Shown piece after piece: positions 22,746-33,716 of a DNA stretch of 64,000 nucleotides. This DNA comes from Prorocentrum cordatum (taxonomy: Eukaryota > Sar > Dinophyceae > Prorocentrales > Prorocentraceae), in assembly GCA_963575745.1 (NCBI GenBank), contig CAUYUJ010017815.1:800765-864764 (forward strand), given 5' to 3'. The notes under the pieces are model-generated. The model was not told where the DNA came from. It saw nothing but the letters and a program-made list of their open reading frames with translations, and did no database searches. The position numbers and the translations under genes are program-made. The first letter of the stretch is position 1; the number at the start of each line of letters is the position of its first letter.

Positions 22746-23770
22746 GAGTTTAGAAAGGTGCCACGCACTGGGGCGGGAGCACTCGTCTGAACGCGGGGAG
22801 TCCAAGGCCGATCCGAAAATGAGGCCCGCGCTGCAGCGGGAACAACATTTGAACACCGAACCAATCGGACCGTAAAGCAACCGTATGACATATAGACTTT
22901 GAAATCCAATGTGCGAAACAAATGCAGAGGGGTGATATCTTCCGCGCATCTTCAGGGAAGAGAGGAGAGTAGAACTCATGTTGTGTAGTTGCCGAGGAAG
23001 AGTACGAACAGGGGATGAGTGAGAAACAGGAGGAGGGGAGGAGGAGGGAGTTGGATGTGGGGATGGATGAGGAGGGGGAGGATGAGGAGGATGAGGAGGA
23101 AGGGGGATGAGGAGAAGAGGGGTGAGGAGGGTTGGAAGGAGTAAGAAGATGAGTGAAAGAGGATGGGGAGACAAAAAAAGTGGATGGGGGTTACGGGGAA
23201 GGAGGAGGAGGAGGAGGAGGAGGAGAGACAAGCAAGAGTGATAGCGGATGACCAACAAACAAAACGTGGGCTGAAACAGGATGATCAGTACAGGTCAATC
23301 ACATTCTAAAAAGGGTTCGAAATGCTGTTTCAGCGTGCTTTCAGGCGGCGGGCGGGCGGGGGCGCGTTTGGGTACGAAAGAGCTGACGGGCGGGCGGGCG
23401 ACCGGGCGGGCACAATCCGCCACCGTGCCTGTACAAAGTGGGCGTGTTAGGATGCTCGTATGTTGCCTGGCAAAGTTTCTGCAATGTTTTCTGGGGCCGC
23501 CCACCCCCCCTGCTCCTCGCACAATGCACCCGTTTAACATCGCGCCCCCCGTGGATTTGTTCTCGGGCGCTCTGTTTCGCTTCACGACGGCCAACAGGGC
23601 TCTCAAGACGGCCTCCAAGACAGCCAAGATGACACCAAGACGGCCTAAAATTGCCCAAGCGTGAGTCATCAAACAACCTGTCGGCTTGAGGGTGCGACCG
23701 AGCCACCCGTTTTCGCAGTCGTTCGCGTGGTAGCTGAGCTTGGGCCGAGAGCGTGTTGGGAAGCACGCAC
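22746..23770. other. Spacer with GGA/GAG microsatellites
   Basis: No gene recognised. A GAGGAGG-rich tract spans about 23,025-23,230. At 23,600-23,660 there is a short run of the AAGACGGCC-type motif that recurs at 27.6-29.6 kb. Confidence 0.55.
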
Positions 23771-23775
23771 ACAAA

Positions 23776-23794
23776 AGCACGCACACACACACAC

Positions 23795-23861
<67 letters not shown>

Positions 23862-23945
23862 CAAACACACTCTTCCTCCTCCTCCTCCTCCTCCTCCACC
23901 TCCTCCTCCTGCCTCCTCCTTCTCCTCCTCCTCCTCATTCCTTCC
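23776..23945. repeat. (CA)n followed by (CTC)n microsatellites
   Basis: CA dinucleotide array from about 23,776 to 23,872, followed directly by CTCCTC-type repeats to about 23,940. The poly-His/Thr frames are artefacts. Confidence 0.95.
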
Positions 23946-24054
23946 CTTTCCGCCACTTTTTCCTATTGATAGATACTCCCTGTCGTCCCCCCCAGACGTG
24001 TCCGTAGGGCAGGCCGGGCGTTTCGCCTGAACTTCCTCGCCATGCATGATCGTG

Positions 24055-24470
24055 TCATGAAGCTTGAACGTTGCACCAATTTTGCTGATGGAGGGCGGGT
24101 CCTTCCCAAAATGTGTCTCTCGCCTGAACGCCGCGCACATTCGTCTAAATCGCTTGCAGCAGCTTCACGGATGGAGGGCGGGTGGTTTTCAAAGTGTGGC
24201 TCTCGCCTCAGCGCCGCGCAAATTGGGTGGTTTTCAAAGTGTGGCTCTCTCGCCTCAGCGCCGCGCAAATTCGTCCTACTAGTTTGCGGCAATATCACGG
24301 GCAGATGGCGGGTCGTTTTCAAAATGTGGCAATCGGTTCAGCATCGCGCGCATTCGCTGTAAATGTTCGCAACAGCTTCAAAGATGGAGGGCGAATGGTT
24401 GTTCCAAATTGTGGCTCGCGCCTGAGCGCCGCGCACATTCGTCTTAACATGTTGCAGCATCAACAAGGAT
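24055..24470. repeat. ~80 bp degenerate tandem repeat
   Basis: ATGGAGGGCG-like anchors occur at 24,088, 24,171, 24,304 and 24,383. The units also share TTTTCAAA(G/A)TGTGGC, CGCC(T/C)GA/CAGCGCCGCGC and ACATTCGTCT. Unit spacing is about 80 bp except for one 133 bp step, explained by a local ~45-50 bp internal duplication (GGTGGTTTTCAAAGTGTGGC at 24,181 and 24,226). Confidence 0.8.
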
Positions 24471-24484
24471 TCGCATAGACTTGT

Positions 24485-24640
24485 ATTCTGGCACGACTTA
24501 CGGTTGTCGGGACGCAACAGTCAATGTGATTCGCGGTGTTGAAGTCCCAGTGATGTATACTGGCACGATTTCGGAATGCCAGGGCGCAACGATCAGGTTG
24601 ATCCGCGGCGTTGAAGTCCCAGAAACGCTGATGCGGCAAG
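24485..24640. repeat. Two-copy ~70 bp direct repeat
   Basis: Each copy contains CTGGCACGA(C/T)TT, then CG(G/C)AACG/CAACGATC-like sequence, then GCGG(T/C)GTTGAAGTCCCAG, ending near 24,551 and 24,621. Confidence 0.7.
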
Positions 24641-26455
24641 ATTGAACATTCTCACACGCTTGTCTTCTAATGGGCCACTTCCCGCAATTGAAACCAACTC
24701 TCTTGGTGGTCCATCGACAGGCAATACCTGGTGTGTCTTGGGTTTGCGGGTCCTCCTCCTGACCCTGCACCCTTGCTCATCCCCAGGGCGACGAACCCTA
24801 TGCACGGACACCGCCTCTGGCCAGGTCCACCCTTCCTGAGGTATGCGTCACCCTGGCACGGCCAAGGATGCATATACAAAGATCTTTGGCCAAAGACGGG
24901 TGGGCCTAGCCATGGGCGGTGGATACAGTGGAGGCCAGTCCACAAGACCCCTTCCACAACAAACCCAACCCTGAGACCCCAGGACGTCCACTGACTTTTG
25001 ATGTGGGAACGTCACGCATTCCATCGCAAAACCATCGAAAACCAAGAAACCCAGGGCACCCTGGAGGCAAACAGGGAGTTTCTCGGCATGGGCCCCCACT
25101 GTATGGCAACTCTCGTCGCCAGGCTTCTCCGCCTCTTCTTCCTCCCTGGGCGGGCGATGCTGGCAATCCCTGGGCTCCACGGGTCGAGGCAGAAGACTCA
25201 AAACCTGCAGTCTGCTGCATTGGCTGAGCCGGGAAGCTTGGCGCTGTCCTCACAAGCACGTGCTCTCCGGGCACCGACCGATATGGCTGGCATGCAGGCG
25301 CCATTCGCCCTCGACTCCCGCAAGTCTCCCAAAATTGTGTGGGGCCGTACGTTCGAGCAGTGATCACGAACAGGTTGACCGGGCAATGATCACAAACATA
25401 TTGGCTGCTGCTTCCCCCCAGCGGATGTTATGAGCAAACCTTGCTCAAACACCCAGTTCAAACAATGTGGACGTGGGTGTCCACCACGAGATCTGAGTCG
25501 TTTGATAAGAAAGCGCAATGGTAAACGTCTGCGCAAAAAAACGGCTTGGCTGCGATCGAACGTTTAAACAATGAAATCCAGCCTCCTGAAGAGAGCGATC
25601 GACTGCATTAAGTATCCCACATCATGTATCGGTCGAAGCCAAGCATTAGGGACTAGGACCCTCTTGGAAGCAAGCCATGCGCTGGCACCAGGACTAGGAT
25701 CATTCTGAACAAACCAGTCGTTGCTGGACCTTAACGATTTGCAGCAGACAAAATCATGGCCTTGCCGCGCGAAGTATGAGCTGTAAAAACTCAGCACGTG
25801 CCACGAATAAGACATCGCACTACCACAAAGCCACATTCGAGTTATCGCTGATGATGTCTTCGGTTCTCCTTGACGTGTGCGCGGGAGCAGATGCCTGAAC
25901 TCTGCGCCGTTCGGGGGGTGGGGGGCGACGGCGTGCAACGCGAGGTTTCGCCAACTTCGTCGCTGCCGCCGACGACGACGATGGCGACACTACGACGATA
26001 CCGACGAGGAGGACGACGACAAGGATGAGGAGGAGGAGAAGGACGACGACGCCGTTCGGGGGGGTGCGACGGCTCCTCTGAGCCCCCAGTTCTGGCCGAA
26101 ACCGGCGCCGTCCCCCACAACGCCGACGACGGCATCCCCGATACTGAGATCGGCCCGTGTTCTGGCCATCGCACGCGTGCAAGTATCGCTCTTTGAAGGG
26201 GCACCTGCGTGGAGCGAGGTGTCTTATTCGCGGCATGAACTGTCGCGAAAGAAATTGTGCAGTCGCGCCCTCCGCTGGAATGGGCGAGAAGACCAACAGT
26301 GCCATGGAGATACTAACTATGTGCTATCCACTTGCATGAGACTCGTCTATCCGCTTGCCTGGGACTGGTCGCCAGCTACGTCGATGATTCGCACAGGAAA
26401 ACATAGGACAACAAATTAGTAATCGCACACGCTGGCGATCGAGTGCACACGGACG
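24641..26455. other. Spacer, no confident gene
   Basis: Frames of up to about 160 residues exist on both strands but none shows a domain. A GAC/GAGGAG-rich stretch at 25,970-26,060 makes an Asp/Glu-rich frame on the plus strand. It lies just downstream of the GAF-domain gene on the minus strand, so the first few hundred bases below 26,456 are probably its 3' UTR. Confidence 0.5.
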
Positions 26456-27193
26456 CTATGACACGAACTTGTCATCGGATGAAGAGCCACTGCTTTGTAC
26501 GATCGCATCTGTTGGAAGAGACGACATGTCAGCGCCAGACATCTTGCTGATCAGGCCAACGCCAGGATCGCCCGATGACGGTGCAGATGAATTGTGCTCT
26601 TCCGCGGCTGTCACGAGCTCTCTTGCCTTTTCCTGAAGGATCCGCACATCTCGCAAAGAGAACTCGGCACGCGGACGGGAGCAATCCACAACACACAGCG
26701 TACCAATGTACGTTGATGCATGAGTAATGAGGGGACAGCCAACATAGAAGCGTATGTTTCTGGCGAAATCTGGCAGCGAAATCCTGCCATATGTTTCGTG
26801 CCCTCTGACATCATAGACGATAATCGGCAAGTCACGATCGATGATGTGGTTGAACAACTGGTAGCAAGTATGTCCGGGCGACTGTGGAACAGTGACGACC
26901 TCCGACAAGTGGCTAGCTTTGAGGTGCAACTCACCGTTGGCCCTCCATGTGAGCACGGAGAAAGTGGCGCCATAGTGGACCATCACCTCTTCCATGATTT
27001 TGCGAACACGGTCGCACTGTTGAACTGTCTTCTCTAGCATCGGACACTCCAAGAAACGTGTCTTTTTGCAACCTTCGGCGGATTCCTCCGTGTTATGCTT
27101 CGTCTGATCCAAGCTCGCACCGAGTTCGTAGGTTGGTGCAGCACTGCGACCTTTGCAGCCTTTGCCCTTCATGCCAGGACCGATGGCAACCAT
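26456..27193 (-). CDS. GAF-domain protein
   Basis: A 245-residue uninterrupted frame from ATG at 27,193 to a TAG at 26,458-26,456. Residues of about 75-195 form a GAF-type sensor domain. FSVLTWRANGELHLKASHLS opens the sheet and ISLPDFARNIRFYVGCPLIT is followed by YIGTLCVVDCSRPRAEFSLR and a terminal helix (DVRILQEKARELVTAAEE). The order F-Y-x-G-x-P-L, G-T-L-C-V-x-D, x-P-R-x-F-S is typical of GAF domains in cyclic-nucleotide or redox/light sensors. No kinase, PDE or HTH partner domain is visible. The N-terminus is basic, with Lys/Gly, and the C-terminus is Ser-rich and presumably disordered. The ligand is unknown. It could be an exon of a larger gene, as the N-terminal 40 residues have no recognisable content. 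Non-mobile and intact, unlike its surroundings. Confidence 0.7.
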   Translation of the reverse strand: MVAIGPGMKGKGCKGRSAAPTYELGASLDQTKHNTEESAEGCKKTRFLECPMLEKTVQQCDRVRKIMEEVMVHYGATFSVLTWRANGELHLKASHLSEVVTVPQSPGHTCYQLFNHIIDRDLPIIVYDVRGHETYGRISLPDFARNIRFYVGCPLITHASTYIGTLCVVDCSRPRAEFSLRDVRILQEKARELVTAAEEHNSSAPSSGDPGVGLISKMSGADMSSLPTDAIVQSSGSSSDDKFVS

Positions 27194-27569
27194 GTGCCCT
27201 CCGAGCTACGGCCATGCGCGGCCGAATCCAGCTCGACTGAAAATGTCTGCGGAGCACGGGCAGGAATAGAAGCAAGAGCAGGAACTCTATGTCAAACTTG
27301 ACCGCGGATGAGGACTGCCTGCTTCTGTCGGGACAGAGAGCAATACAATATGTGGCGGTGCTTGGCAATAAGAATCCGCCGACCCTGTCGGCGTGTGTGG
27401 GAGGCTTTTCCGTTTGAGTCGTCGCCGTCATCGTCGCAGTCGTCGCCGCTCCCTCCCTTGACGCTTTTCCGGTTGAGTAGTCGTCGTCGTCGCTGTCGCC
27501 GCGCCCGCCCCCCTTTCCCTGGGCCCTACGCCCCGAGCTCAATTGTACCGCGGCTTGCTCCAAGAGGGC

Positions 27570-29640
27570 CCTGAAACAATCCAAGACCGCTCCAAGACGG
27601 CCCAAGATACTCTGAAGACGGCCTCAGAAACCCCCAAGACGCCCCAAGAGGGCCCCAGGAGGTGAAACGCAATGCATTTCCTTGAACTGTTCTATCTTTA
27701 TCACGTCCTCATCTTTCCGAGCTTCCGATGCTCCAAGACGGCCTAGGAAGCCACCAGAACCGACCCAAGACGGTCCAAGAGGCTGCTGAAAGCGCCCGAA
27801 GATGGCCCAAGACGGCCCAAAGACCGCCCAAGAGGCCCCCAAGACGGCCGAATAGGGCCCCAGAGGGCTATGAGAGGCTCCCGAGCGGGGGAACACCAGC
27901 CGACATGTCGAACCTCCCACCCCAACAGGCCAGATGCCCCCAGCCCAAGAGGCCCCCCAAGAGGCCCGAGAGAGCCCCCAGGAGCACTCCCAAGTGAACC
28001 CCAAGAGGGTGAAATCAATGATTTACCTCAAGCTGTTGAATGTGTTTTGTCGTCGCCGTTGTCGTCGTCGACCCCCTTCAGGGTCGGCGGCACCGGCCGT
28101 GAGGCCTTCGCAAATGAGGCGAACTGAGCTTAAAAATAGAGAACATTCTCAATCACCTACAAAGCGATTTTCCTTTGACGCATCTCTGCGGTCTTGAACG
28201 AGATCATGCTTGATTTTCGGTCGCTGAACAAACAGTTGGCTATTATTATCTTGAGGCTTGACTCGTCGAGAGCCCGCAGATCTGTAGAAGAGAACAACTT
28301 CGACCGCGCCTCTGGAAAGACCAAGCGGCTGGCTTCTGCAGTCTGGAGCCCCAAACTCCCAGCACCCTGGATCACAGCACTGTGCGCATCGTCCGGACTG
28401 CCGGCGAGATGAGCGCTGCCTCGAATCCCGCACTCGCCCGAGGAACTTCTGGCACCAATGAGCTGAGGCGCTCGCTCGCGAGCAGCAGCCTCGCTCCACG
28501 AATCTCACCAGCCCTCTGGGCGTAGATGGTCTAGGGAGGCTCTTCTTCCAATCCGCTTCTCCATCTTCGGGGAGGTGTTTACCCCTCCCCCGACCCCCTG
28601 CCCTGAACCTGGACGGGGGGGGTCGCGGGCAATTGGAGCGGCCAAGATGGCCCAAGACGGCTCCAACAGCGCCTCAGAGAGCCCAGGATGACCTCCAAGA
28701 TGGCTCAATATAGCCGAAGATTGCTCGAGATGGCTTCCAAGATGGTCCAAGAGGCCCCGAGAACGCTCGAAGACGGCTCCAAGAGGCCTCCGAAACTTCC
28801 AAGGAGACCCCCAAGAAACCAACATCCTTCAACAACCTGAGGAAATTCAATATTTGTTGCATCGTCGCCCGTTCGTTTTCGATGGCCTTCCGAGGCTTCA
28901 AGATGGCTCCAAAATGACCCCATAAGGCCCCAAGAGAGGCCCGAAAGAGCCCCAAGACGGCCCCAAGGGGGCCCAAAGGCGCTCCCAGACCGCAGCAGGA
29001 GCGCCTCAAGAGGCGATTTGGGGAGCTCCAGAGGGGGGCCACTAATTGGAGCCCCCCATTTTTGATCGATCTCCTCCAAGATCGCCTTTAATGCTCCCAA
29101 GAGCGCCCAAGAGGCGCCCAAGATACCCCCAAGAAGCTCCCAAAAGACCCCCAAGAAGCCTCAAGAGGATCCTCGAGGCACCCAAGACGCTCAAAGACGG
29201 CCCTGGGCCCGCCAAGAGGCCCCCCAGACGCTCCCCACACGCTTAGAATGTCACGACCTGTGACACGCGACATGTGGTACGCGACCTTCTGTCTCATGGT
29301 GCGCGACCTGTGATACGCGACCTCTCGGTGCTGGTACGCGACCTGTGGTACGCGACCTTGCCGGCTTGCACTTTGGCCGTCCAGGTCGAAGAAGGAAATG
29401 AGAGGAGGGGGTAGGACGAGGCGCCCAAGAGACCCCAACGAGCCCCCAACAGACCCCAAATAAATCTCAAATATGTTTACAAGAGGCCCCAAAAAAACTG
29501 CTCCAATAAGCATCCACAATGCATCCAAGACGCCCCCAGAGTTCCTCGGAACCGCCGCAACGTTCCCAAGACGATCCAGAGAGCATGCACTCAAGAGATA
29601 TCCTGGGAGACGCCGAAGGGCATCCAAGAAGCATCCAAGA
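27570..29640. repeat. Degenerate CCAAGACGGCC-type repeat clusters
   Basis: Variants of (C)CCAAGA(C/G)G(G/C)CC recur every 9-15 bp in clusters at about 27,570-27,660, 27,725-28,010, 28,640-28,815, 28,895-29,225 and 29,420-29,645, separated by unique sequence with GTCGTCGTC tracts. They yield Pro/Lys/Arg-rich frames on the plus strand and Leu/Gly/Trp-rich frames on the minus strand. I treat these frames as artefacts. No gene is recognised between 27,194 and 30,700. Confidence 0.75.
29255..29365. repeat. Short tandem repeat GTGGTACGCGACCT
   Basis: Seven or so imperfect copies of a 14-20 bp unit around (T/G)GTACGCGACCT (variants GATACGCGACCT, GTGCGCGACCT). It lies within the CCAAGACGG cluster region. 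Confidence 0.85.
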
Positions 29641-30005
29641 AGCGTCAAATCATTCTGTTCGCCCTGATCCTCCACCTCTTCCTCCTCCTCCTCCTCCTCC
29701 TCCTGCGCCTCCTCAAGTAAACTGATCATCGTTATCCCTCCTCCCTCATCCATCCTCTTCCTCCTTCGAGCGATGACGGCTGTCCCCCTCTTTGCTCCTA
29801 CACTTCCCTGATCGTCTCAACTCGCCTGTGCGTCGGTTTGGGATGGGCTGGCGGGGATACGTTTTTGTTCGCGAGCGCAAGCGGGAGAGCCCCGCGCCGT
29901 CGCAAGGGTCACGCAAGCCTAAAGGCCGCGGCCATGGACAGAAGCGGCGAGCAAGCAGCACGCCCAGAAATCAAAGACAACCGTGCCCGCGTGCCGAAGA
30001 ATGGC

Positions 30006-30080
30006 CCTCAGCGAACTTGTCCTCAGCGAACTTGTCCTCAGCGAACTTGTCCTCAACGATCTTGTCCTCAGCGAACTTGT
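30006..30080. repeat. 15 bp tandem repeat, five exact-length copies
   Basis: CCTCAGCGAACTTGT repeats five times at 15 bp spacing (30,006, 30,021, 30,036, 30,051, 30,066), with two substitutions in copy 4. In one plus frame (29,792-30,322) it encodes SANLS-type pentapeptides; in another it encodes QRTCP. Confidence 0.95.
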
Positions 30081-30329
30081 TCTCGGCTGCTAGACAACAT
30101 GTGCCGAATCTGGGGCACGGGCATCACCGCCGTCGTCAAGAACAAAGTCCCGTGACCACACCACGTAGGCCAGCCTCAAATAAGTGCCCCCAGAAGTCTT
30201 ACATCAGGGGGAACCCCAGTCGGCGATGCATGCCGTCCGATCAGTCGACGCACCACGGACCATGGCCACCGAACGGAACCAGCGAAGAGCGACGGGTGCA
30301 GGCCAAGGTTGCGCTGTGCTGACCAGAGC

Positions 30330-30640
30330 ACCTCCCGCGGGGGGGCAGCCGCAGGGAGAGGGCCCTGGTGTCTGCTGGCACTGGCCCCAGCGTCACGGGG
30401 GGAGCGCCGGGGGTCACGTGCGCGCTGTGGGTGGCGGTCGCAGCTAACAGCCGCAGGAGCTAACAGTGGGCAAGCCCGTGCACCTCCTGCGGGGGGACAG
30501 CCGCAGGAGGATAGACGGGCCAGACAGCCCGGAGAGGCCATCGATTTTCCTCCTGGCACCAGCGCCCTTGGAGGGAGCGCCGGGGGCCAAGGCCGTGCTG
30601 TGGGTGGCGGTCGCAGCTAACAGCCGCAGAGATAGTGAAG
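30330..30640. repeat. Duplicated block (AGCCGCAGG / GGAGCGCCGGGGG)
   Basis: GGGAGCGCCGGGGG and, after a short variable stretch, GCTGTGGGTGGCGGTCGCAG-CTAACAGCCGCAG occur at about 30,398-30,462 and 30,572-30,636. Shorter CACCTCC(C/T)GCGGGGGG-CAGCCGCAGG motifs precede each. No gene is recognised here. Confidence 0.75.
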
Positions 30641-30719
30641 TCAGTGCTTTTTGCCCGCTTCGGTTCACCATATATGTCGTTGCCTCCCTCTCTCCGCGCC
30701 CGCTTGAGTCACAGCCTCC

Positions 30720-32111
30720 TTAATCCACGTCCCTGACTCCTGCGCCGTTCTCGCACGTGCACCGCCGCAGCAGGTCCACAACCCACGTCTCGCTGATCAG
30801 CGAAAGGGCAGGGTTCCACTGCTCGCACTTCTCGCACGCGCTGAGGACAGCGCTGTAGTTCAGGATGTCGGGCTCCAACTTCGGCAACGACATCTCGCTC
30901 GGTAGCAGTGGGGCCGGCTGCCACTGCCAGCACTTCTCGCAATCGCTGATCGGGGCGCTGTGGCTCACCACCACCCACATCTCTCTGTGCAGCAGAAGGG
31001 CCGGCTGCCCCGTGTTGTGGCTCATGATGTCGGGTTCCAGCTTCACAACCCACCTCTCGCTGAGCAGCGATAGGGCCTGCTGCCAGTGCTCGCCCTTCTC
31101 GCACGCTCTGATCGGAGTGCCAGAGCTCTTGACGGCGGGCTCCAGCTTCACCACCCACATCTCGCTGAGCAGCGATAGGGCCCGCTGCCCCTGCCAACGC
31201 TTCTCGCACGCGCTGTTCTGGGGGCTGTAGATCATGATGATGTCGGGCTCCTGCCTCACCACCCACACCTCGCTGAGCAGCAACAGGGCTGGCTGCCACC
31301 CCTCGCACTTCTCGCCCGCGCTCGTCGAGGTGCTGTAGCTCGTGATGTCGGGCTCCGGCTTCGCCACACACATCTCGCTGTGCAGCTATAGGGCTGGACG
31401 CCACTGCCCGCGCTTCTCGCGCGCGCCGACAGGGGCGCTGCAGCTCATGATGGCGGGCTCTGGCTTCAGCTACCACATCTCGCTGAGCAGCAATGAGGCC
31501 TGCTGCCACTGCTCGCACTTCCCGCGCGCGCTGATCGGGATCCTGTAGCTCACGACGTCGGGCTCCAGCTTCGAAGCCCACATCTTGCTGAGCAGCGGCA
31601 GGGCTGGATGCCGTGGCTCGCACTTATCGCAATCGCTGATCGGGATTCTATAGCATAAGGTGGCGGGCTCCAGCTTCACCACCCTCATCTCGCTGAGCAG
31701 CGGTAGTGCCCACTGCCCCTGCCAGCACTTCTCGCACGCGCTGTTCTGGGCGCTGTAGATCATGATGATGTCGGGCTCCTGCCTCACCACCCACACCTCG
31801 CTGAGCAACGATAAGGCTGGCTGCCACCGCTCGCACTTCTCGCCCGCGCTCGTCGAGGTGCTGTAGCTCGTGATGTCGGGCTCCGGCTTCGCCACACACA
31901 TCTCGCTGAGCAGCGATAGGGCTGGATGCCACTGCCCGCGCTTCTCGCGCGCGCCGGCCAGGGCGCTGTAGCTCATGGAGGTCGGGATCATCTTCGCCAC
32001 CCGCGTCCTCCAGAGCAGCGCTTGAGCCTCCGGCCACCGCTGGACCTTGGTGTCGGTCAAGTGTTGCTGGGCTGGTGGGGATACTTTTGGATCGCGACCG
32101 CGAGCGGGCAT
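30720..32111 (-). pseudogene. PPR-repeat protein with two in-frame TAG codons
   Basis: The frame from ATG at 32,111 to a TAA at 30,720 encodes about 12 consecutive ~35-residue pentatricopeptide repeats, each like YSALAGAREKRGQWHPALSL followed by LSEM-x-(V/A)KxEPD. PPR proteins bind organelle RNA one base per repeat and act in its processing. TAG codons at 31,472-31,470 and 31,388-31,386 split it into three pieces that stay in one frame. Relative to neighbouring repeats these stops sit at a Val position and a Ser position, so they look like simple nonsense changes. Many repeats have lost the Asn/Ser specificity residues, and one repeat is shortened (IMSHNTGQPALLLHREM). No organelle targeting peptide is obvious. 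The ~105 bp DNA period makes it also a coding tandem repeat (see findings). Probably a decaying member of the large dinoflagellate PPR family. Confidence 0.8.
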
Positions 32112-33716
32112 CCACGCGGCGTCGGAAAGGTCGTGCTACGAGCGGAGGCCGCGCTGGTGGGGATACGTTTTTTTTGATTATATATAAAAAAAAGCCGCAG
32201 GCGGAAGCGCCAGCGGCGGAAGGTCGCGAACGGGCCGCGGACGCGACTAAATTACCAACGCGCGCAGGGCCGCGGATCGGGCGGCTCACGACAGCGCCCA
32301 GGGAAGACAATGCAATCCAGGTGCCATGACAGCCCCTGAACGGACATGCAGGTGCGTCCAACAGGCCTGAGGTAGGCACTGAGACCACCAAGCGCAGCCA
32401 AAATGGCGCGAAAACGTTCCAACGTCCAAGAGCGGACAAGGGAACGGCCGTGAACGCCAAGCCCCAGCCTGTCGGGTAACACAGAGGTCGGGGTGGTAAG
32501 TCCAACGAGGATCCCGACGGCGGCAGCGAGCCGCGGCGTCAGCGACATCAAGGTGTATCCATGTTCCGAAAAGACAACCGCACCAAGACGTATCGGCCCA
32601 ACCCAACGGGTGGAAGGGCACCGGATGCACGCTCCCGTCGAAACGCGGCGTGTGCACGGCACAGTGTCACAGTGCAGTCCAATATGGCGGAGAGCACAGG
32701 CGGAACGAAACTGTGTATACCCAGGCAAGTCCCACAAAGCCACTGATCCAAGGTCGCGGTAGGAAGCCGTCCAGCAATGACGTCCAGGGGGCACCGATCC
32801 ATGGAGCCTGCAGGGTACCACAGGCTGACTGGGGACAAGTACCAACTGAAGAGCAGGCGGCGAGCCAGTCGCAACGTAAGAAGCGCATCCAGGGTGTGGA
32901 GAGCGATGACTAGACAGAACATCCACACCTGAGATGCGACAGCCCAGATCCGACGAGTGGGAGGTAAGGAAGGGCACGATGCACGGCAGACCCATAGGAG
33001 TGTGTACATCAAAAGTGGCCCAGTGATACCCATCCGAGTCGTCTAGCACAGAGGGACGAGGACGTCTTGTACCCGAGACGTTGCCCACAGAGCCAACGGA
33101 TCCAGGGTGACGGCGGAAGGCCGTCCTTCTTGTTTGAAAGGTCCAGGGTGACGGCGGAAGGCCGATCGTTCGGTTAGAAAGTCCAGGGGGGAAGCCAGCG
33201 GTCAAGCGGCAATGGCCCACTGACAGGCCAGGAAGGCCTGGCGGTGAGACAGCTACAGTAGGGCCTGGGGCCGCGAGTCCACTGCGGAGGGGCGGTGGAC
33301 GGTATTGCCGAAGCGCACACCTGGATCCAAAGGCAGGAGGTGCGCGCGTCGGGCGGAGGGCGGCAGAGCGCCGCGATTAGGGGCCAGCGGCGCGGCCTGG
33401 GCAGCGCCCGCTGGGATTCAGGAAGTGAAACATGGCGGGGGGAGAGGAGCCGAGTGACAAGAGGGCGTCGGCCACCGGTGGAGAAGGCAGTGATGCCAGT
33501 GGCAAGTGGTTTGCAGGATGCGTGGCGTCACGCGCGGAGCAGCAGGCATTACCGAACGGCACCCCAAGGCCACGGGTGAGAGAGGGTGCCGCTCAGGGGA
33601 GGGGGCGGCAGGGCCGCCCCAGGTTGAGGGAAAGGGCGGCACAGGGCCGCGGTGGTGTGTTGTGAAGCGCATTCGGTGGGGCGGGCACTGGGTGGTGGTG
33701 AGGGCAGAGAGGTAGT
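32112..33716. other. Spacer; possible 3' region of the giant element
   Basis: Contains a 322-residue minus frame (33,220-32,252) and overlapping alternatives, one of which (33,033-32,548) is hydrophobic with several membrane-like stretches. None has a recognisable domain. A ~41 bp direct repeat with GTCCAGGGTGACGGCGGAAG lies at 33,105-33,190, and a related sequence (GTCCAGGATGGCAGCGGAAG) occurs inside the giant element at 48,979. That similarity makes it likely that this spacer belongs to the same element, perhaps as its 3' UTR. AT-rich A-runs at 32,165-32,195 might mark the element's end. Confidence 0.4.

Noticed and set aside
23661-24030. His/Thr and Ser-rich ORFs
   Set aside because: They are translations of the (CA)n and (CTC)n microsatellites.
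32396-32407. AGCCAAAATGGC, matching the core of the dinoflagellate spliced leader (reverse strand)
   Set aside because: Only 12 of 22 leader bases match, and the conserved 3' end (CTCAAG) does not. It lies about 290 bp upstream of the PPR ORF, so it is suggestive of a relict leader but not enough to call.
32252-33220. 322-residue minus ORF, partly hydrophobic
   Set aside because: No domain, overlaps alternative frames, and it lies downstream of the giant element's last stop. More likely a non-coding 3' region.
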